25,521 nucleotides of DNA from JBMTVT01 sp049451635 (GCA_049451635.1 JBMTVT010000036.1:1-25521); one strand, 5' to 3'. Counted from the first letter of the stretch, positions 15,555 to 23,286 are shown. The notes: a model not told the origin generated them from the sequence alone. Program-made: numbers and translations.

Positions 15555-16028
15555 TTATCGGTGGTGGTAAGGTTCGTTTCTCAAAATAGTGAACCCCCTG
15601 TAAAGTTGCTCAATAAAAAATAATCGAATCATTTGATGGGAAAAGGTCATTTTTGATAATGATAGTTTTCCATTTGCCTTATTATAAACATCATCAGAAA
15701 ATCCATAAGGGCCACCTATTACAAAAACCAGTTGCTTAATTCCAGAATTCATATGTTTTTGTAGATAATCAGAAAAGCCCATAGAGTCAAGCTGTTTGCC
15801 ATTTTCATCCAGTAAAATAAAAACGTCTGTAGTACTGACTTTACCCAAAATAAGTTCGCCTTCTTTTTGTTTTTGTTGTGTTTCGCTAAGATTTTTGGCG
15901 TTTTTTATGTCTGGTATAATATCTAATGAAAAATTTATATAGAAACCTAGGCGCTTTTTGTAGTCATCAATTAGTGATACAAGTTGTTTGTTATCTGTTT
16001 TGCCTATGGCAATGAGTTTGATCGTCAT
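15555..16028 (-). CDS. rlmH: 23S rRNA (pseudouridine1915-N3)-methyltransferase RlmH
   Basis: A 157-residue SPOUT-class methyltransferase that methylates pseudouridine 1915 in helix 69 of 23S rRNA on assembled 70S ribosomes, using S-adenosylmethionine. Seen: MTIKLIAIGK at the start, LLDENGKQLDS at ~72-82, the SAM-binding knot loop FVIGGPYGF at 102-110, LSLSKMTFSHQMIRLFFIEQ-type helix at ~122-141 and the C-terminal YHHR required for catalysis. Length matches the family (~155). The only candidate promoter box (TAATTTTG) directly precedes the start codon. It is convergent with the small membrane-protein gene and divergent from nadC. Confidence 0.97.
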   Translation of the reverse strand: MTIKLIAIGKTDNKQLVSLIDDYKKRLGFYINFSLDIIPDIKNAKNLSETQQKQKEGELILGKVSTTDVFILLDENGKQLDSMGFSDYLQKHMNSGIKQLVFVIGGPYGFSDDVYNKANGKLSLSKMTFSHQMIRLFFIEQLYRGFTILRNEPYHHR

Positions 16029-16032
16029 AAAA

Positions 16033-16040
16033 CAAAATTA
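16033..16040 (-). promoter_or_regulatory. Candidate -7 promoter box (TAATTTTG) abutting rlmH
   Basis: The minus strand reads TAATTTTG, matching TAnnTTTG, with only four bases between it and the rlmH ATG. If used, transcription would begin at or very near the start codon. It may also be a chance match in AT-rich DNA. Confidence 0.35.
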
Positions 16041-16127
16041 CTATTTAGTATTTATGAATTATGTATTTAAATAATAAAAAAATGTAAAATTCGTAAAAGT
16101 AAAATTTAATTAAGTGAATCAATTTTA

Positions 16128-16135
16128 TATTTTTG
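16128..16135 (+). promoter_or_regulatory. Candidate -7 promoter box (TATTTTTG) for nadC
   Basis: TATTTTTG matches TAnnTTTG and ends 22 bases before the nadC ATG at 16158. The -33 region is not clear. Confidence 0.45.
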
Positions 16136-16157
16136 TTTAAAATTAATCAACAAAAAC

Positions 16158-17015
16158 ATGATTACACAAGAACAGTTTGATACCGAAGTGAAGATGATAA
16201 TTGCCAACGCTATTAGAGAAGATGTTGGGGATGGTGATCATAGTTCATTGGCTTGTATTCCCGAAAACGCAAGAGGTAAAGCAAAACTTTTAGTTAAGGA
16301 TAAAGGCATTATTGGCGGGGTTAATTTTGCTAAAAAAGTTTTTGCCTATGTTGATAAAAACTTAAAGCTAGATGTGAAAATAGAAGATGGTAGCGAGGTG
16401 TCTTTTGGCGATGTGGTTATGTATGTTGAAGGATCGGCGCAATCCATATTAAAAGCTGAGCGTACGGTATTGAACGCTATGCAACGTATGAGCGCTATTG
16501 CCACCAAAACCAGAATTTTTGTTGATTTGATTGAAGGCACCAAAACAAAGATTTTAGATACCAGAAAAACAACACCTGGAATTAGAGTTTTAGAAAAATG
16601 GGCGGTTAAAATTGGTGGTGGTGAAAATCATAGATTTGCATTGTACGACATGATTATGCTAAAAGATAACCATATAGATTTTGCTGGAGGTATTACTAAG
16701 GCTATTGAAATGACTAAGCAGTATTTAAAAGAGACTGGGAAAGATTTATTAATTATGGTTGAAGCAAGAAACTTGGTTGAGGTTGAAGAAATATTGAGGA
16801 ACGATGGTGTTTACAGAATTTTACTCGATAATTTTGATTACGAAGATACCAGAAAAGCGGTAAAGATGATAGGCGATAAGTGCCTTACAGAATCTTCTGG
16901 AAATATTAATGAAGAAACCATTAGACATTATGCAGAGTGTGGTGTAAGTTATATTTCATGTGGGGCATTAACACACTCGGTTCATAACATGGACTTGAGT
17001 TTGAAAGCTGTATAA
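16158..17015 (+). CDS. nadC: Quinolinate phosphoribosyltransferase NadC
   Basis: Converts quinolinate and PRPP to nicotinate mononucleotide, CO2 and pyrophosphate in de novo NAD synthesis. The 285-residue length is normal. Motifs include ERTVLNAMQRMSAIAT at 101-116, DTRKTTPGIR at 134-143 and the Gly/His loop KIGGGENHRFALYD at 151-164. LKDNHI at 168-173, VEARN, LLDNF, ESSGNI and the end motif YISCGALTHSVHNMD-LSLK follow. nadA and nadB are not in the window. It begins a same-strand series nadC, yihY-like and priA, but the 97-base gap after it means co-transcription is not certain. Confidence 0.98.
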   Translation: MITQEQFDTEVKMIIANAIREDVGDGDHSSLACIPENARGKAKLLVKDKGIIGGVNFAKKVFAYVDKNLKLDVKIEDGSEVSFGDVVMYVEGSAQSILKAERTVLNAMQRMSAIATKTRIFVDLIEGTKTKILDTRKTTPGIRVLEKWAVKIGGGENHRFALYDMIMLKDNHIDFAGGITKAIEMTKQYLKETGKDLLIMVEARNLVEVEEILRNDGVYRILLDNFDYEDTRKAVKMIGDKCLTESSGNINEETIRHYAECGVSYISCGALTHSVHNMDLSLKAV

Positions 17016-17112
17016 TTCTTTCTTTTACATAGTAATCTCTTTAATTTCCATTTATATTTTAGTTCATCTTAAATTTTAATAACTTTACAGTTAACCCTAA
17101 TGCAATTTATTG

Positions 17113-18069
17113 ATGACTAGACCCATTGAAGACAAACTTGGAAAAATACCAGTAATTAATGTCTTGGTGAGTTTTTTTAAACAATTAAAACTTCCCGGTT
17201 TAGAAGGCTTGTCTTTTTATGATTTATTAGAACTCTACATAACAGGTATTGTAAAAGGAGCATTAACAACTCGTGCAAGTGCCATAGCTTTTAGTTTTTT
17301 TACTGCCTTATTTCCTTTTTTACTTTTTGTTTTAATAATCATTCCATATATACCAATTGATGGTTTTAAAATGGAATTCCAAACGTTTTTACAATCTTTT
17401 TTACCACCAACAACTTCTGATTTTTTCTTTCAAAATATTTTTGAAAATATAGATCAAACGCAGCGCGGAGGGTTATTATCGTCAGTATTTTTATTGTCAC
17501 TTTTACTTATGGCTAATGGTGTCAATGCTGTATTTTCAGGTTTTGAAAACTCTTATCACGAACAACTTACCCGAAACGTATTTAGGCAATATTTGTACGC
17601 TTTGGGTATAGCGTTAATACTTGCTTTTTTACTTATAATTACTATTGCAGTTTTAGGGTATTTTCAAATTTATGTCGTAGATCAATTAATTGATGCGTTA
17701 AAAAACAGTAGCCTTCAAGTTGATGCCAACAATATATTTTGGGCCAATGTGGTTAAATATGCATTTTTTGTAATCATGATATATTTAGCCACTGCCGTTT
17801 TGTATTATTTTGGCACCAAAGAAGGCAGGCATTCAAAGTTTTTTTCCATAGGTGCGCTGTTTACAACACTGCTGATTATATTAACATCATATTTATTCGG
17901 ACTTTATATTGAAAATTTCGGGCAGTTCAATAAATTATATGGCTCCATAGGCGCTCTATTAATTTTGCTTTTTTACTTATGGCTTAATTCCAATATATTA
18001 TTATTGGGATATGAGCTTAATGCATCACTACAATTTTTAAGAAAGTATCCTAAAAAAGACGACAATTGA
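17113..18069 (+). CDS. YihY/BrkB family inner-membrane protein
   Basis: A predicted 318-residue polytopic membrane protein. After a ~60-residue cytoplasmic N-terminus it has about six hydrophobic helices, among them RASAIAFSFFTALFPFLLFV, GLLSSVFLLSLLLMANGVNA, YALGIALILAFLLIITIAVL, the segment near VVKYAFFVIMIYLATAVLYY, SIGALFTTLLIILTSYLFGL and GSIGALLILLFYLWLNSNIL. This is the YihY (UPF0761)/BrkB pattern. The conserved family features RASAIAFSF, the TKEGRHSK loop and the Gly-rich LYGSIGALLILLFYLW segment are all present. The biochemical function of the family is not established; old names (ribonuclease BN, tRNA processing) are known to be wrong. I chose ATG 17113 over the TTG just before it. 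Confidence 0.93.
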   Translation: MTRPIEDKLGKIPVINVLVSFFKQLKLPGLEGLSFYDLLELYITGIVKGALTTRASAIAFSFFTALFPFLLFVLIIIPYIPIDGFKMEFQTFLQSFLPPTTSDFFFQNIFENIDQTQRGGLLSSVFLLSLLLMANGVNAVFSGFENSYHEQLTRNVFRQYLYALGIALILAFLLIITIAVLGYFQIYVVDQLIDALKNSSLQVDANNIFWANVVKYAFFVIMIYLATAVLYYFGTKEGRHSKFFSIGALFTTLLIILTSYLFGLYIENFGQFNKLYGSIGALLILLFYLWLNSNILLLGYELNASLQFLRKYPKKDDN

Positions 18070-18104
18070 CTTTTATTTAGTTTAATTTTTTTAAACAAAC
18101 CTAT

Positions 18105-18112
18105 TACCTTTG
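18105..18112 (+). promoter_or_regulatory. Candidate -7 promoter box (TACCTTTG) abutting priA
   Basis: TACCTTTG matches TAnnTTTG and ends three bases before the priA ATG at 18116. With the usual distance from box to transcription start, the mRNA would start at or inside the start codon, so translation would be leaderless. Confidence 0.45.
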
Positions 18113-18115
18113 GGT

Positions 18116-20569
18116 ATGCCAAATTTTATCGACGTCATTATTCCCGTTCCACTTCAAAAACTCTTTACTTATAGTATAACTGAGGGAGAATCCAGTTTTT
18201 TAAAGACTGGAATGCGTGTTTCAGTGCCTTTTGGTAAATCGAAAATATACACGGGTATTGTATATAAATTGCACAATAACGCGCCAACAGCTTATGAGGC
18301 AAAAGATATAAACCAGATATTGGATAACAGTCCTATTGTAAATGAAATGCAATTGCAATTATGGCAATGGATAGCTAGTTATTACATGTGTACATTAGGT
18401 GATGTTATGCGAGCTGCATTGCCGAGTGCTTTTATACTTGAAAGTGAAACTATTATTACAAAAAGTAAAAACAAAGCTATTGATGAATCTACTTTAAAGG
18501 ATGATGAATTTTTGGTTTATGAAGCGCTTCATCATCAATCTTCATTGAAAATTCATGATATTTCAAACATTGTTGATAAAAAGAATGTGCTTCCAATTAT
18601 TAAGCGTCTTATAGAAAAAGAGGTTATCTCAGTTGAAGAAGAAGTGTATGAAAAATACAAGCCTAAATTGGTAAGATATGTTAGGTTGCATAATAATTAT
18701 TCGTCGGAACTAGCTCTTCAAAATCTATTGGAAGATTTGGGGAGGGCAAATAAACAGAAAGAAGTTATACTCATATTATTTTCAATTTCAGCCAAAACCA
18801 AAAAGCCAGTAAAGGTTTCAGATTTATCAAATGAAAGTGGTGCCTCTTCAGCAATTATTAAGACTTTAATAGATAAAGGCGTTCTTGAAGAATATTATAT
18901 TCAAACAGATAGAGTCCAATTTTCTGGAGATGAAAACGAAGATTCAAAAAAATTAAACACCTATCAACAAACAGCTTTAGCTGAAATAAAGGCGTCTTTT
19001 AAAGCCCAAAATGTAACCTTGCTTCATGGGGTAACATCATCAGGAAAAACAGAGATTTATGTAAAACTAATAGAAAACGTTATAAATAATGGGCAGCAAG
19101 TATTGTATTTGCTTCCTGAAATTGCCTTAACAACCCAATTGGTTTCTAGGTTGCAAAATTATTTTGGAGAACAAGTGGCTATATTCCATTCAAAATATTC
19201 AACACATGAGCGGGTTGAGGTTTGGAATAATGTTCTAAATAATTCATCAAAAGCTCAAATAGTTTTAGGGGCGCGATCATCCATTTTTCTGCCTTTTAAT
19301 AATCTGGGATTGATTATTGTCGATGAAGAACACGAACAATCTTTCAAGCAATTCGACCCTGCACCTCGCTATCATGCACGCGATACTGCAGTAGTTTTGG
19401 CAAACATTTACAAAGCTAAAACGCTTTTAGGTTCTGCTACTCCAAGTTTAGAGAGTTATTTTAATGCCAAACAAAACAAATATGGTTTAGTTGAACTAGT
19501 ACACAGATATAATAACGTTTTGATGCCGGATATTGAGCTAGTTGATATTAAAGATAAGTTGAAACGAAAGCGCATGAAGGGCCATTTTAGCGACAGATTA
19601 ATTGAAGAAATAAGAGACACACTTAGCGAAGGACATCAAATTATTTTATTTCAAAACCGACGTGGGTTTTCACCAATAGTAGAGTGTAATACCTGTGGGC
19701 ATTCACCACAATGCCCTAATTGCGATGTGAGTTTAACCTACCATCAATATAGAAACCAGTTGCGTTGCCATTATTGTGGTTACAACATGGCTATGTTGCA
19801 AGATTGTATGGCTTGTGGTAGCCAAGATTTGGATAGCAAAGGCTTTGGAACCGAACAAATTGAGGAAGAGGTTAAACTTTTATTTCCAGATAGTAAGGTT
19901 GCCAGAATGGATTTGGATACAACACGTGGTAAGTATGGTTATGAAAAAATTATAACTGCTTTAGAACAACAGGAAATTGATATTTTAGTGGGAACCCAGA
20001 TGCTAACCAAAGGTTTGGATTTTAGAAATGTCAAGTTGGTGGGTATTATGAATGCTGATAATATGTTAAACTTTCCAGACTTTAGGGCGCATGAACGTAG
20101 TTTTCAGTTAATGTTGCAAGTATCAGGTAGGGCAGGGAGAACCGAAGAACGGGGCAAGGTATTAATCCAAACCTATAACCCACATCATAATATATTGCAA
20201 CAGGTATCAACCAATAATTATATAGATATGTTTAAGGAGCAAATGAACGATAGGTATAATTACAAATACCCACCGGTATATAAACAGGTTAAGATTACCT
20301 TAAAGCATAAAGATTATTCTAGGGTTGAAAATGCATCCATTTGGTTTGCAAAATCTTTAAGACAGGTTTTTGGTGATTATATTTTAGGGCCAGAGTCGCC
20401 ACCAATAGCTCGTATAAGAAACCAATTTCATAAAAATATTTTGGTTAAGATCCCTAAAAAGCAATCATTGTCAAAAACAAAGGAAGCTATCATTAAAATA
20501 AATAATAGCTTCCAGAGTATAAAAGATTTTCGGTCGGTTAAAGTAATTTTAAATGTCGATAACTTTTAA
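18116..20569 (+). CDS. priA: Replication restart helicase PriA (primosomal protein N')
   Basis: A 3'-5' superfamily 2 helicase that reloads the replisome at stalled forks. The 817-residue product starts with the 3'-DNA-binding domain (FIDVIIPVPLQKLFTYSI, GMRVSVPFGKSKIYTGIV), followed by a winged helix. The motor has Walker A GVTSSGKT at ~305-312, DEEH at ~403-406, GSATPS, and the helicase motifs GTQMLTKGLDF and QVSGRAGR. An eight-cysteine zinc-binding insert (Cys524, 527, 533, 536, 551, 554, 564, 567) is complete. It is somewhat longer than E. coli PriA (732 aa), mostly in the linker between winged helix and motor. I chose ATG 18116 (MPNFIDV); the frame opens two codons earlier at a TTG inside the promoter-like box. 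Confidence 0.98.
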   Translation: MPNFIDVIIPVPLQKLFTYSITEGESSFLKTGMRVSVPFGKSKIYTGIVYKLHNNAPTAYEAKDINQILDNSPIVNEMQLQLWQWIASYYMCTLGDVMRAALPSAFILESETIITKSKNKAIDESTLKDDEFLVYEALHHQSSLKIHDISNIVDKKNVLPIIKRLIEKEVISVEEEVYEKYKPKLVRYVRLHNNYSSELALQNLLEDLGRANKQKEVILILFSISAKTKKPVKVSDLSNESGASSAIIKTLIDKGVLEEYYIQTDRVQFSGDENEDSKKLNTYQQTALAEIKASFKAQNVTLLHGVTSSGKTEIYVKLIENVINNGQQVLYLLPEIALTTQLVSRLQNYFGEQVAIFHSKYSTHERVEVWNNVLNNSSKAQIVLGARSSIFLPFNNLGLIIVDEEHEQSFKQFDPAPRYHARDTAVVLANIYKAKTLLGSATPSLESYFNAKQNKYGLVELVHRYNNVLMPDIELVDIKDKLKRKRMKGHFSDRLIEEIRDTLSEGHQIILFQNRRGFSPIVECNTCGHSPQCPNCDVSLTYHQYRNQLRCHYCGYNMAMLQDCMACGSQDLDSKGFGTEQIEEEVKLLFPDSKVARMDLDTTRGKYGYEKIITALEQQEIDILVGTQMLTKGLDFRNVKLVGIMNADNMLNFPDFRAHERSFQLMLQVSGRAGRTEERGKVLIQTYNPHHNILQQVSTNNYIDMFKEQMNDRYNYKYPPVYKQVKITLKHKDYSRVENASIWFAKSLRQVFGDYILGPESPPIARIRNQFHKNILVKIPKKQSLSKTKEAIIKINNSFQSIKDFRSVKVILNVDNF

Positions 20570-20586
20570 ATTTAGTTGTTTGAGGT

Positions 20587-21282
20587 TTAAATATTGTTTA
20601 AAGCATCAACAAGTTGTGTTTTTTTATTTCTACTTAAAGGAATTTCATAAGCACCAACTTCAACATTTTTACTATTAAATCGATCAATCTTGTCAAGATT
20701 GACGATATAAGATTTATGGATTCTTAAAAATTTACCTTCCGGTAATTCAGCTTCAAATGCTTTCATTGTAGATAATACAACTAAGCTATTTTCTTCTGTG
20801 ACAAGTTTTACATAATCACCAAGAGCTTCTATCCATTTAATGTCTTTAATATAGACTTTACGTTTTTTAAGATTGCTCTTTACAAAAATATGTTTGCCTT
20901 CTTCCTCGTTGAAGTCCTGAGTCAATCTATGTTGCTCTAAAGCCTTTTCAACAGAGATGTTAAAACGTTCTCTTGTGATGGGTTTGTGTAAATAATCGGT
21001 GGCATCGTAATTAAATGCTTTAAAAGCATATTCGGTTTTACCGGCTACAAAAATAATTTGATGTTTTTTGTTTAATACGTCTAAAAGTTCAAATCCATTT
21101 AGCACTGGCATTTCAATGTCTAAAAAAATTAAATCAACTTGATGCGTATTTAAACCATTCTTTGTTTCTAAAGCACTACTGTACTCTGCTACTAAGTTTA
21201 GTGAAGGGTGATTTTCGACTAACTTAACAATAGAGAGACGTTGTATTGCCGAATCGTCTACTACTACACAGTTTAAAGTCAT
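20587..21282 (-). CDS. LytTR-family response regulator
   Basis: A 231-residue two-component response regulator. The receiver domain has the acidic pair Asp9-Asp10, the phospho-acceptor Asp55 in LIFLDIEMP and Lys100 in YLHKPI. The conserved switch Thr/Ser at the end of strand 4 appears to be Ala80 (IIFVAGKTEYAFKAF). The C-terminal LytTR DNA-binding domain covers ~127-231 (IFVKSNLKKRKVYIKDIKWIEA, FLRIHKSYIVNLDKI, IPLSRNKKT). No histidine kinase gene is adjacent, so this is an orphan regulator in the window. It converges with priA (17 bases between the stops) and is divergent from the rpsF operon. Targets are unknown; direct repeats in the shared upstream region are possible binding sites. Confidence 0.95.
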   Translation of the reverse strand: MTLNCVVVDDSAIQRLSIVKLVENHPSLNLVAEYSSALETKNGLNTHQVDLIFLDIEMPVLNGFELLDVLNKKHQIIFVAGKTEYAFKAFNYDATDYLHKPITRERFNISVEKALEQHRLTQDFNEEEGKHIFVKSNLKKRKVYIKDIKWIEALGDYVKLVTEENSLVVLSTMKAFEAELPEGKFLRIHKSYIVNLDKIDRFNSKNVEVGAYEIPLSRNKKTQLVDALNNI

Positions 21283-21297
21283 AACATTTTATATTAT

Positions 21298-21338
21298 TTC
21301 GGTTAAGATACCGACAATAGTATAAAAAATTCGGTTAA
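21298..21338. repeat. Direct repeat TTCGGTTAA x2 upstream of the LytTR regulator
   Basis: TTCGGTTAA occurs at 21298-21306 and 21330-21338, 32 bases start to start, close to three helical turns. The first copy is also part of a CGGT-N6-ACCG inverted repeat (21300-21313). It lies 16-56 bases upstream of the LytTR start codon, where an autoregulatory site could be expected; classical LytTR sites are spaced about 21 bases, so the match is imperfect. Confidence 0.4.
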
Positions 21339-21366
21339 AAACCAAAAAACATCGTTGAAATGTTTA

Positions 21367-21410
21367 TTTTAACATAATTTTAACATAATTCGTCTTGTTA
21401 AATTTATGTT
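21367..21410. repeat. Tandem 11-base repeat TTTTAACATAA with a partial inverted copy
   Basis: TTTTAACATAA is present twice head to tail (21367-21377 and 21378-21388), and TTATGTT (21404-21410) is the reverse complement of its AACATAA core. The cluster lies 20-87 bases upstream of the rpsF -7 box and away from the LytTR gene, so it could be an upstream activator or repressor site, or AT-rich noise. Confidence 0.4.
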
Positions 21411-21429
21411 TAACTTAGGTAGGTAATTA

Positions 21430-21461
21430 GTTGTGTAATATACAAATATTAATTATTTTTG
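21430..21461 (+). promoter_or_regulatory. Promoter of rpsF-rpsR-rplI
   Basis: GTTG at 21430-21433 followed, after 20 bases, by TATTTTTG at 21454-21461 fits the Bacteroidota consensus TTTG-N19-21-TAnnTTTG. The expected start gives a leader of roughly 25 bases before the ATG at 21493. This is the best two-element promoter in the window. Confidence 0.65.
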
Positions 21462-21492
21462 CAGCCAATTTTTAACAATAAAATAGATTTTT

Positions 21493-21831
21493 ATGAATCA
21501 TTATGAAACTGTTTTCATCTTAAATCCCGTTTTATCTGATGACCAGATAAAGGAAACAGTAAAGAAATACGAAGATTTTCTTGTTTCTAACGGCGCGAAG
21601 ATGATAGCTAAAGAAGATTGGGGGCTAAAAAAATTAGCATACCCAATTCAAAACAAAAAAAGTGGTTTTTATCACTTATTTGAGTATACTGTATCTGGCG
21701 AAGTTATCAACGCTTTAGAACTGGAATTTAGACGTGACGAGCGTTTTATGCGTTATTTAACTGTAGCGTTGGACAAGCATGCTGTTGCATGGGCAGAAAG
21801 AAGAAGAGAAAAACTTAAAGTAAAAGCGTAA
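21493..21831 (+). CDS. rpsF: 30S ribosomal protein bS6
   Basis: The 112-residue product has the S6 fold landmarks: NHYETVFILNP at the start, the KKLAYPIQNKKSGFYHLFEY strand pair and ELEFRRDERFMRYLTVAL before a basic tail (AERRREKLKVKA). S6 binds the platform of the 30S subunit together with S18. It is the first gene of a three-gene operon, two bases before rpsR, with a clear promoter upstream. The ssb gene found between rpsF and rpsR in many bacteria is absent here, as is usual in Bacteroidota. Confidence 0.98.
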   Translation: MNHYETVFILNPVLSDDQIKETVKKYEDFLVSNGAKMIAKEDWGLKKLAYPIQNKKSGFYHLFEYTVSGEVINALELEFRRDERFMRYLTVALDKHAVAWAERRREKLKVKA

Positions 21832-21833
21832 TC

Positions 21834-22133
21834 ATGTCAACATCTATAGAACAACAATCTAAAGGAAAAAAAGACGGAGAAATTAGATATTTAACTCCGC
21901 TTAACATTGAAACAAACAAAACTAAAAAATACTGTCGTTTCAAAAAATCTGGAATTAAGTATATCGATTACAAAGATCCAGATTTCTTATTAAAGTTTGT
22001 TAACGAGCAAGGTAAAATTTTACCACGTCGTTTAACAGGTACCTCATTAAAGTATCAAAGAAAAGTTTCTGTTGCTGTAAAAAGAGCACGTCACTTAGCT
22101 TTAATGCCTTACGTAGCAGATTTATTAAAATAA
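21834..22133 (+). CDS. rpsR: 30S ribosomal protein bS18
   Basis: A 99-residue basic protein with the S18 core: KKYCRFKKSGIKYIDYKD, LLKFVNEQGKILPRRLTGTS and YQRKVSVAVKRARHLALMPY. S18 forms a heterodimer with S6 on the 30S platform, which explains the tight pairing of the genes. The N-terminal ~30 residues are an extension relative to E. coli S18 (75 aa), typical for the phylum. Confidence 0.98.
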   Translation: MSTSIEQQSKGKKDGEIRYLTPLNIETNKTKKYCRFKKSGIKYIDYKDPDFLLKFVNEQGKILPRRLTGTSLKYQRKVSVAVKRARHLALMPYVADLLK

Positions 22134-22146
22134 AATACCAATAACA

Positions 22147-22608
22147 ATGGAGCTTATATTAAAACAAGACGTTGAAAATTTAGGATTTAAAGACGATGTT
22201 GTAACAGTTAAGAACGGTTATGGTAGAAACTTTTTAATTCCACAAGGGCAGGCAATTTTAGCTACGCCTTCTGCAAAAAAAGTATTAGCAGAAAACTTAA
22301 AGCAAAGAGCTTTTAAAGACAAAAAGTTAATTGATGACGCTAATAAAATGGCTGAGTCAATTAAAGCATTAGATATTAAAATTACTGCAAAGGCTACTGA
22401 AGGTGCTTCAGCAGGTGATAAATTATTCGGTTCTGTAACAAAAGCAGATTTAGTTGAAGCTTTTGAAAAAGCAGGACACTTAGTTGATAAAAAGTTTGTT
22501 ACCATTACTGGAGGAAACATCAAACGATTAGGGCAGTACAATGCTGTTGTGCGTTTGCATCGTGAAGTAGTTTTCGATTTTCCTTTTGAGGTTATCGCAC
22601 AAAACTAA
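22147..22608 (+). CDS. rplI: 50S ribosomal protein bL9
   Basis: The 153-residue product shows the L9 N-domain signature MELILKQDVENLGFKDDVV and VKNGYGRNFLIPQGQAILAT, then the long connecting helix (AENLKQRAFKDKKLIDDANKMA) and the C-domain (DKLFGSVTKADLVEAFEKAG, VVRLHREVVFDFPFEV). L9 binds domain V of 23S rRNA and helps maintain reading frame. Last gene of the operon, 13 bases after rpsR, followed by a hairpin terminator. Confidence 0.98.
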   Translation: MELILKQDVENLGFKDDVVTVKNGYGRNFLIPQGQAILATPSAKKVLAENLKQRAFKDKKLIDDANKMAESIKALDIKITAKATEGASAGDKLFGSVTKADLVEAFEKAGHLVDKKFVTITGGNIKRLGQYNAVVRLHREVVFDFPFEVIAQN

Positions 22609-22626
22609 TTTTATAAAGTATAGTTT

Positions 22627-22655
22627 AAAAGCCTCAACATTGTTGGGGCTTTTTT
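22627..22655 (+). terminator. Intrinsic terminator of the rpsF-rpsR-rplI operon
   Basis: AAAAGCCTCAAC pairs with GTTGGGGCTTTT (one T-G pair) around a short loop, followed by T residues, 18 bases after the rplI stop. Confidence 0.88.
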
Positions 22656-22699
22656 GTTATTATTAAGCATTTCTTATCAAAAAAATATTAAGTAACAGC

Positions 22700-23170
22700 A
22701 TGAAGTACGCAAGACTTACAAAAGAGCAATTTGAAGAGTTACACCAAGAGTTCATTAACTTTTTGGCAACACAATCCATAACCGCTAGTGAGTGGACCAA
22801 CTTAAAAGCAAACAAACCGGAATTGGCAGAAACAGAGTTGGATATGTTTAGCGATTTAATTTGGGAAGGTGCTTTAAATAAAGCTGAATATTTAGAACAC
22901 TTTGCACCACAGCACATGTATCTGTTTCATTTGGATGAAAATAACATGCATGCTATAGTTGTAAATGTTAAGAATGAAGAAATTGACATCACAACAACTG
23001 AGGGTTATAACTGGCTTCGTGAAAACCTGATGGATGAAAGGGTAGAGTTTTTACAGGCGGATAAAGATTACACTGACGATAAAAATTTGGATAAATTTAA
23101 AATGATTGAACAAGGCGCGATTATTACCAAAGGCGATTTATTTAAGTTTTTTTATAAGTTGATAAACTAG
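22700..23170 (+). CDS. Conserved flavobacterial protein (possibly DUF6495 family)
   Basis: A 156-residue acidic, soluble protein (MKYARLTKEQFEELHQEFINFL) without signal peptide, membrane helix or a catalytic motif I recognise. It is rich in Glu, Asp, Leu and aromatic residues and looks mostly alpha-helical at the N-terminus. A central beta region (HMYLFHLDENNMHAIVVNV) and a C-terminal helix ending GDLFKFFYKLIN follow. From memory it resembles the family named DUF6495 found beside hisS in Flavobacteriaceae, but I cannot confirm the name. It lies between the rplI terminator and a repeat-rich gap before hisS. The function is unknown. Confidence 0.8.
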   Translation: MKYARLTKEQFEELHQEFINFLATQSITASEWTNLKANKPELAETELDMFSDLIWEGALNKAEYLEHFAPQHMYLFHLDENNMHAIVVNVKNEEIDITTTEGYNWLRENLMDERVEFLQADKDYTDDKNLDKFKMIEQGAIITKGDLFKFFYKLIN

Positions 23171-23171
23171 T

Positions 23172-23273
23172 GTCATTGCGAGGAACATAGTGACGTGGCA
23201 ATCTGATCGTCTTTGATTTTAACTTCAATTAAAAAAATTACACGCTTTTTCTACTAAAAAAGCTCGTAATGAC
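23172..23273. repeat. REP-like repeat GTCATTGCGAGGAACATAG... with inverted partner
   Basis: The segment at 23172-23204 begins GTCATTGCGAGGAA and ends GTGGCAATCT, the form of a widespread dispersed repeat in Bacteroidota and other genomes (GTCATTGCGAGG...GCAATCT). CTCGTAATGAC at 23263-23273 is the inverted partner of GTCATTGCGAG with one mismatch, so the pair could fold into one long hairpin. It fills the gap between the DUF6495-like gene and hisS. Confidence 0.7.
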
Positions 23274-23286
23274 GAATGTAATTATT

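Noticed and set aside
22218..22541. 107-residue minus-strand frame opposite rplI
   Set aside because: Antisense shadow of rplI; its Ala/Ser/Phe-rich composition comes from the complement of Lys- and Ala-rich coding sequence.
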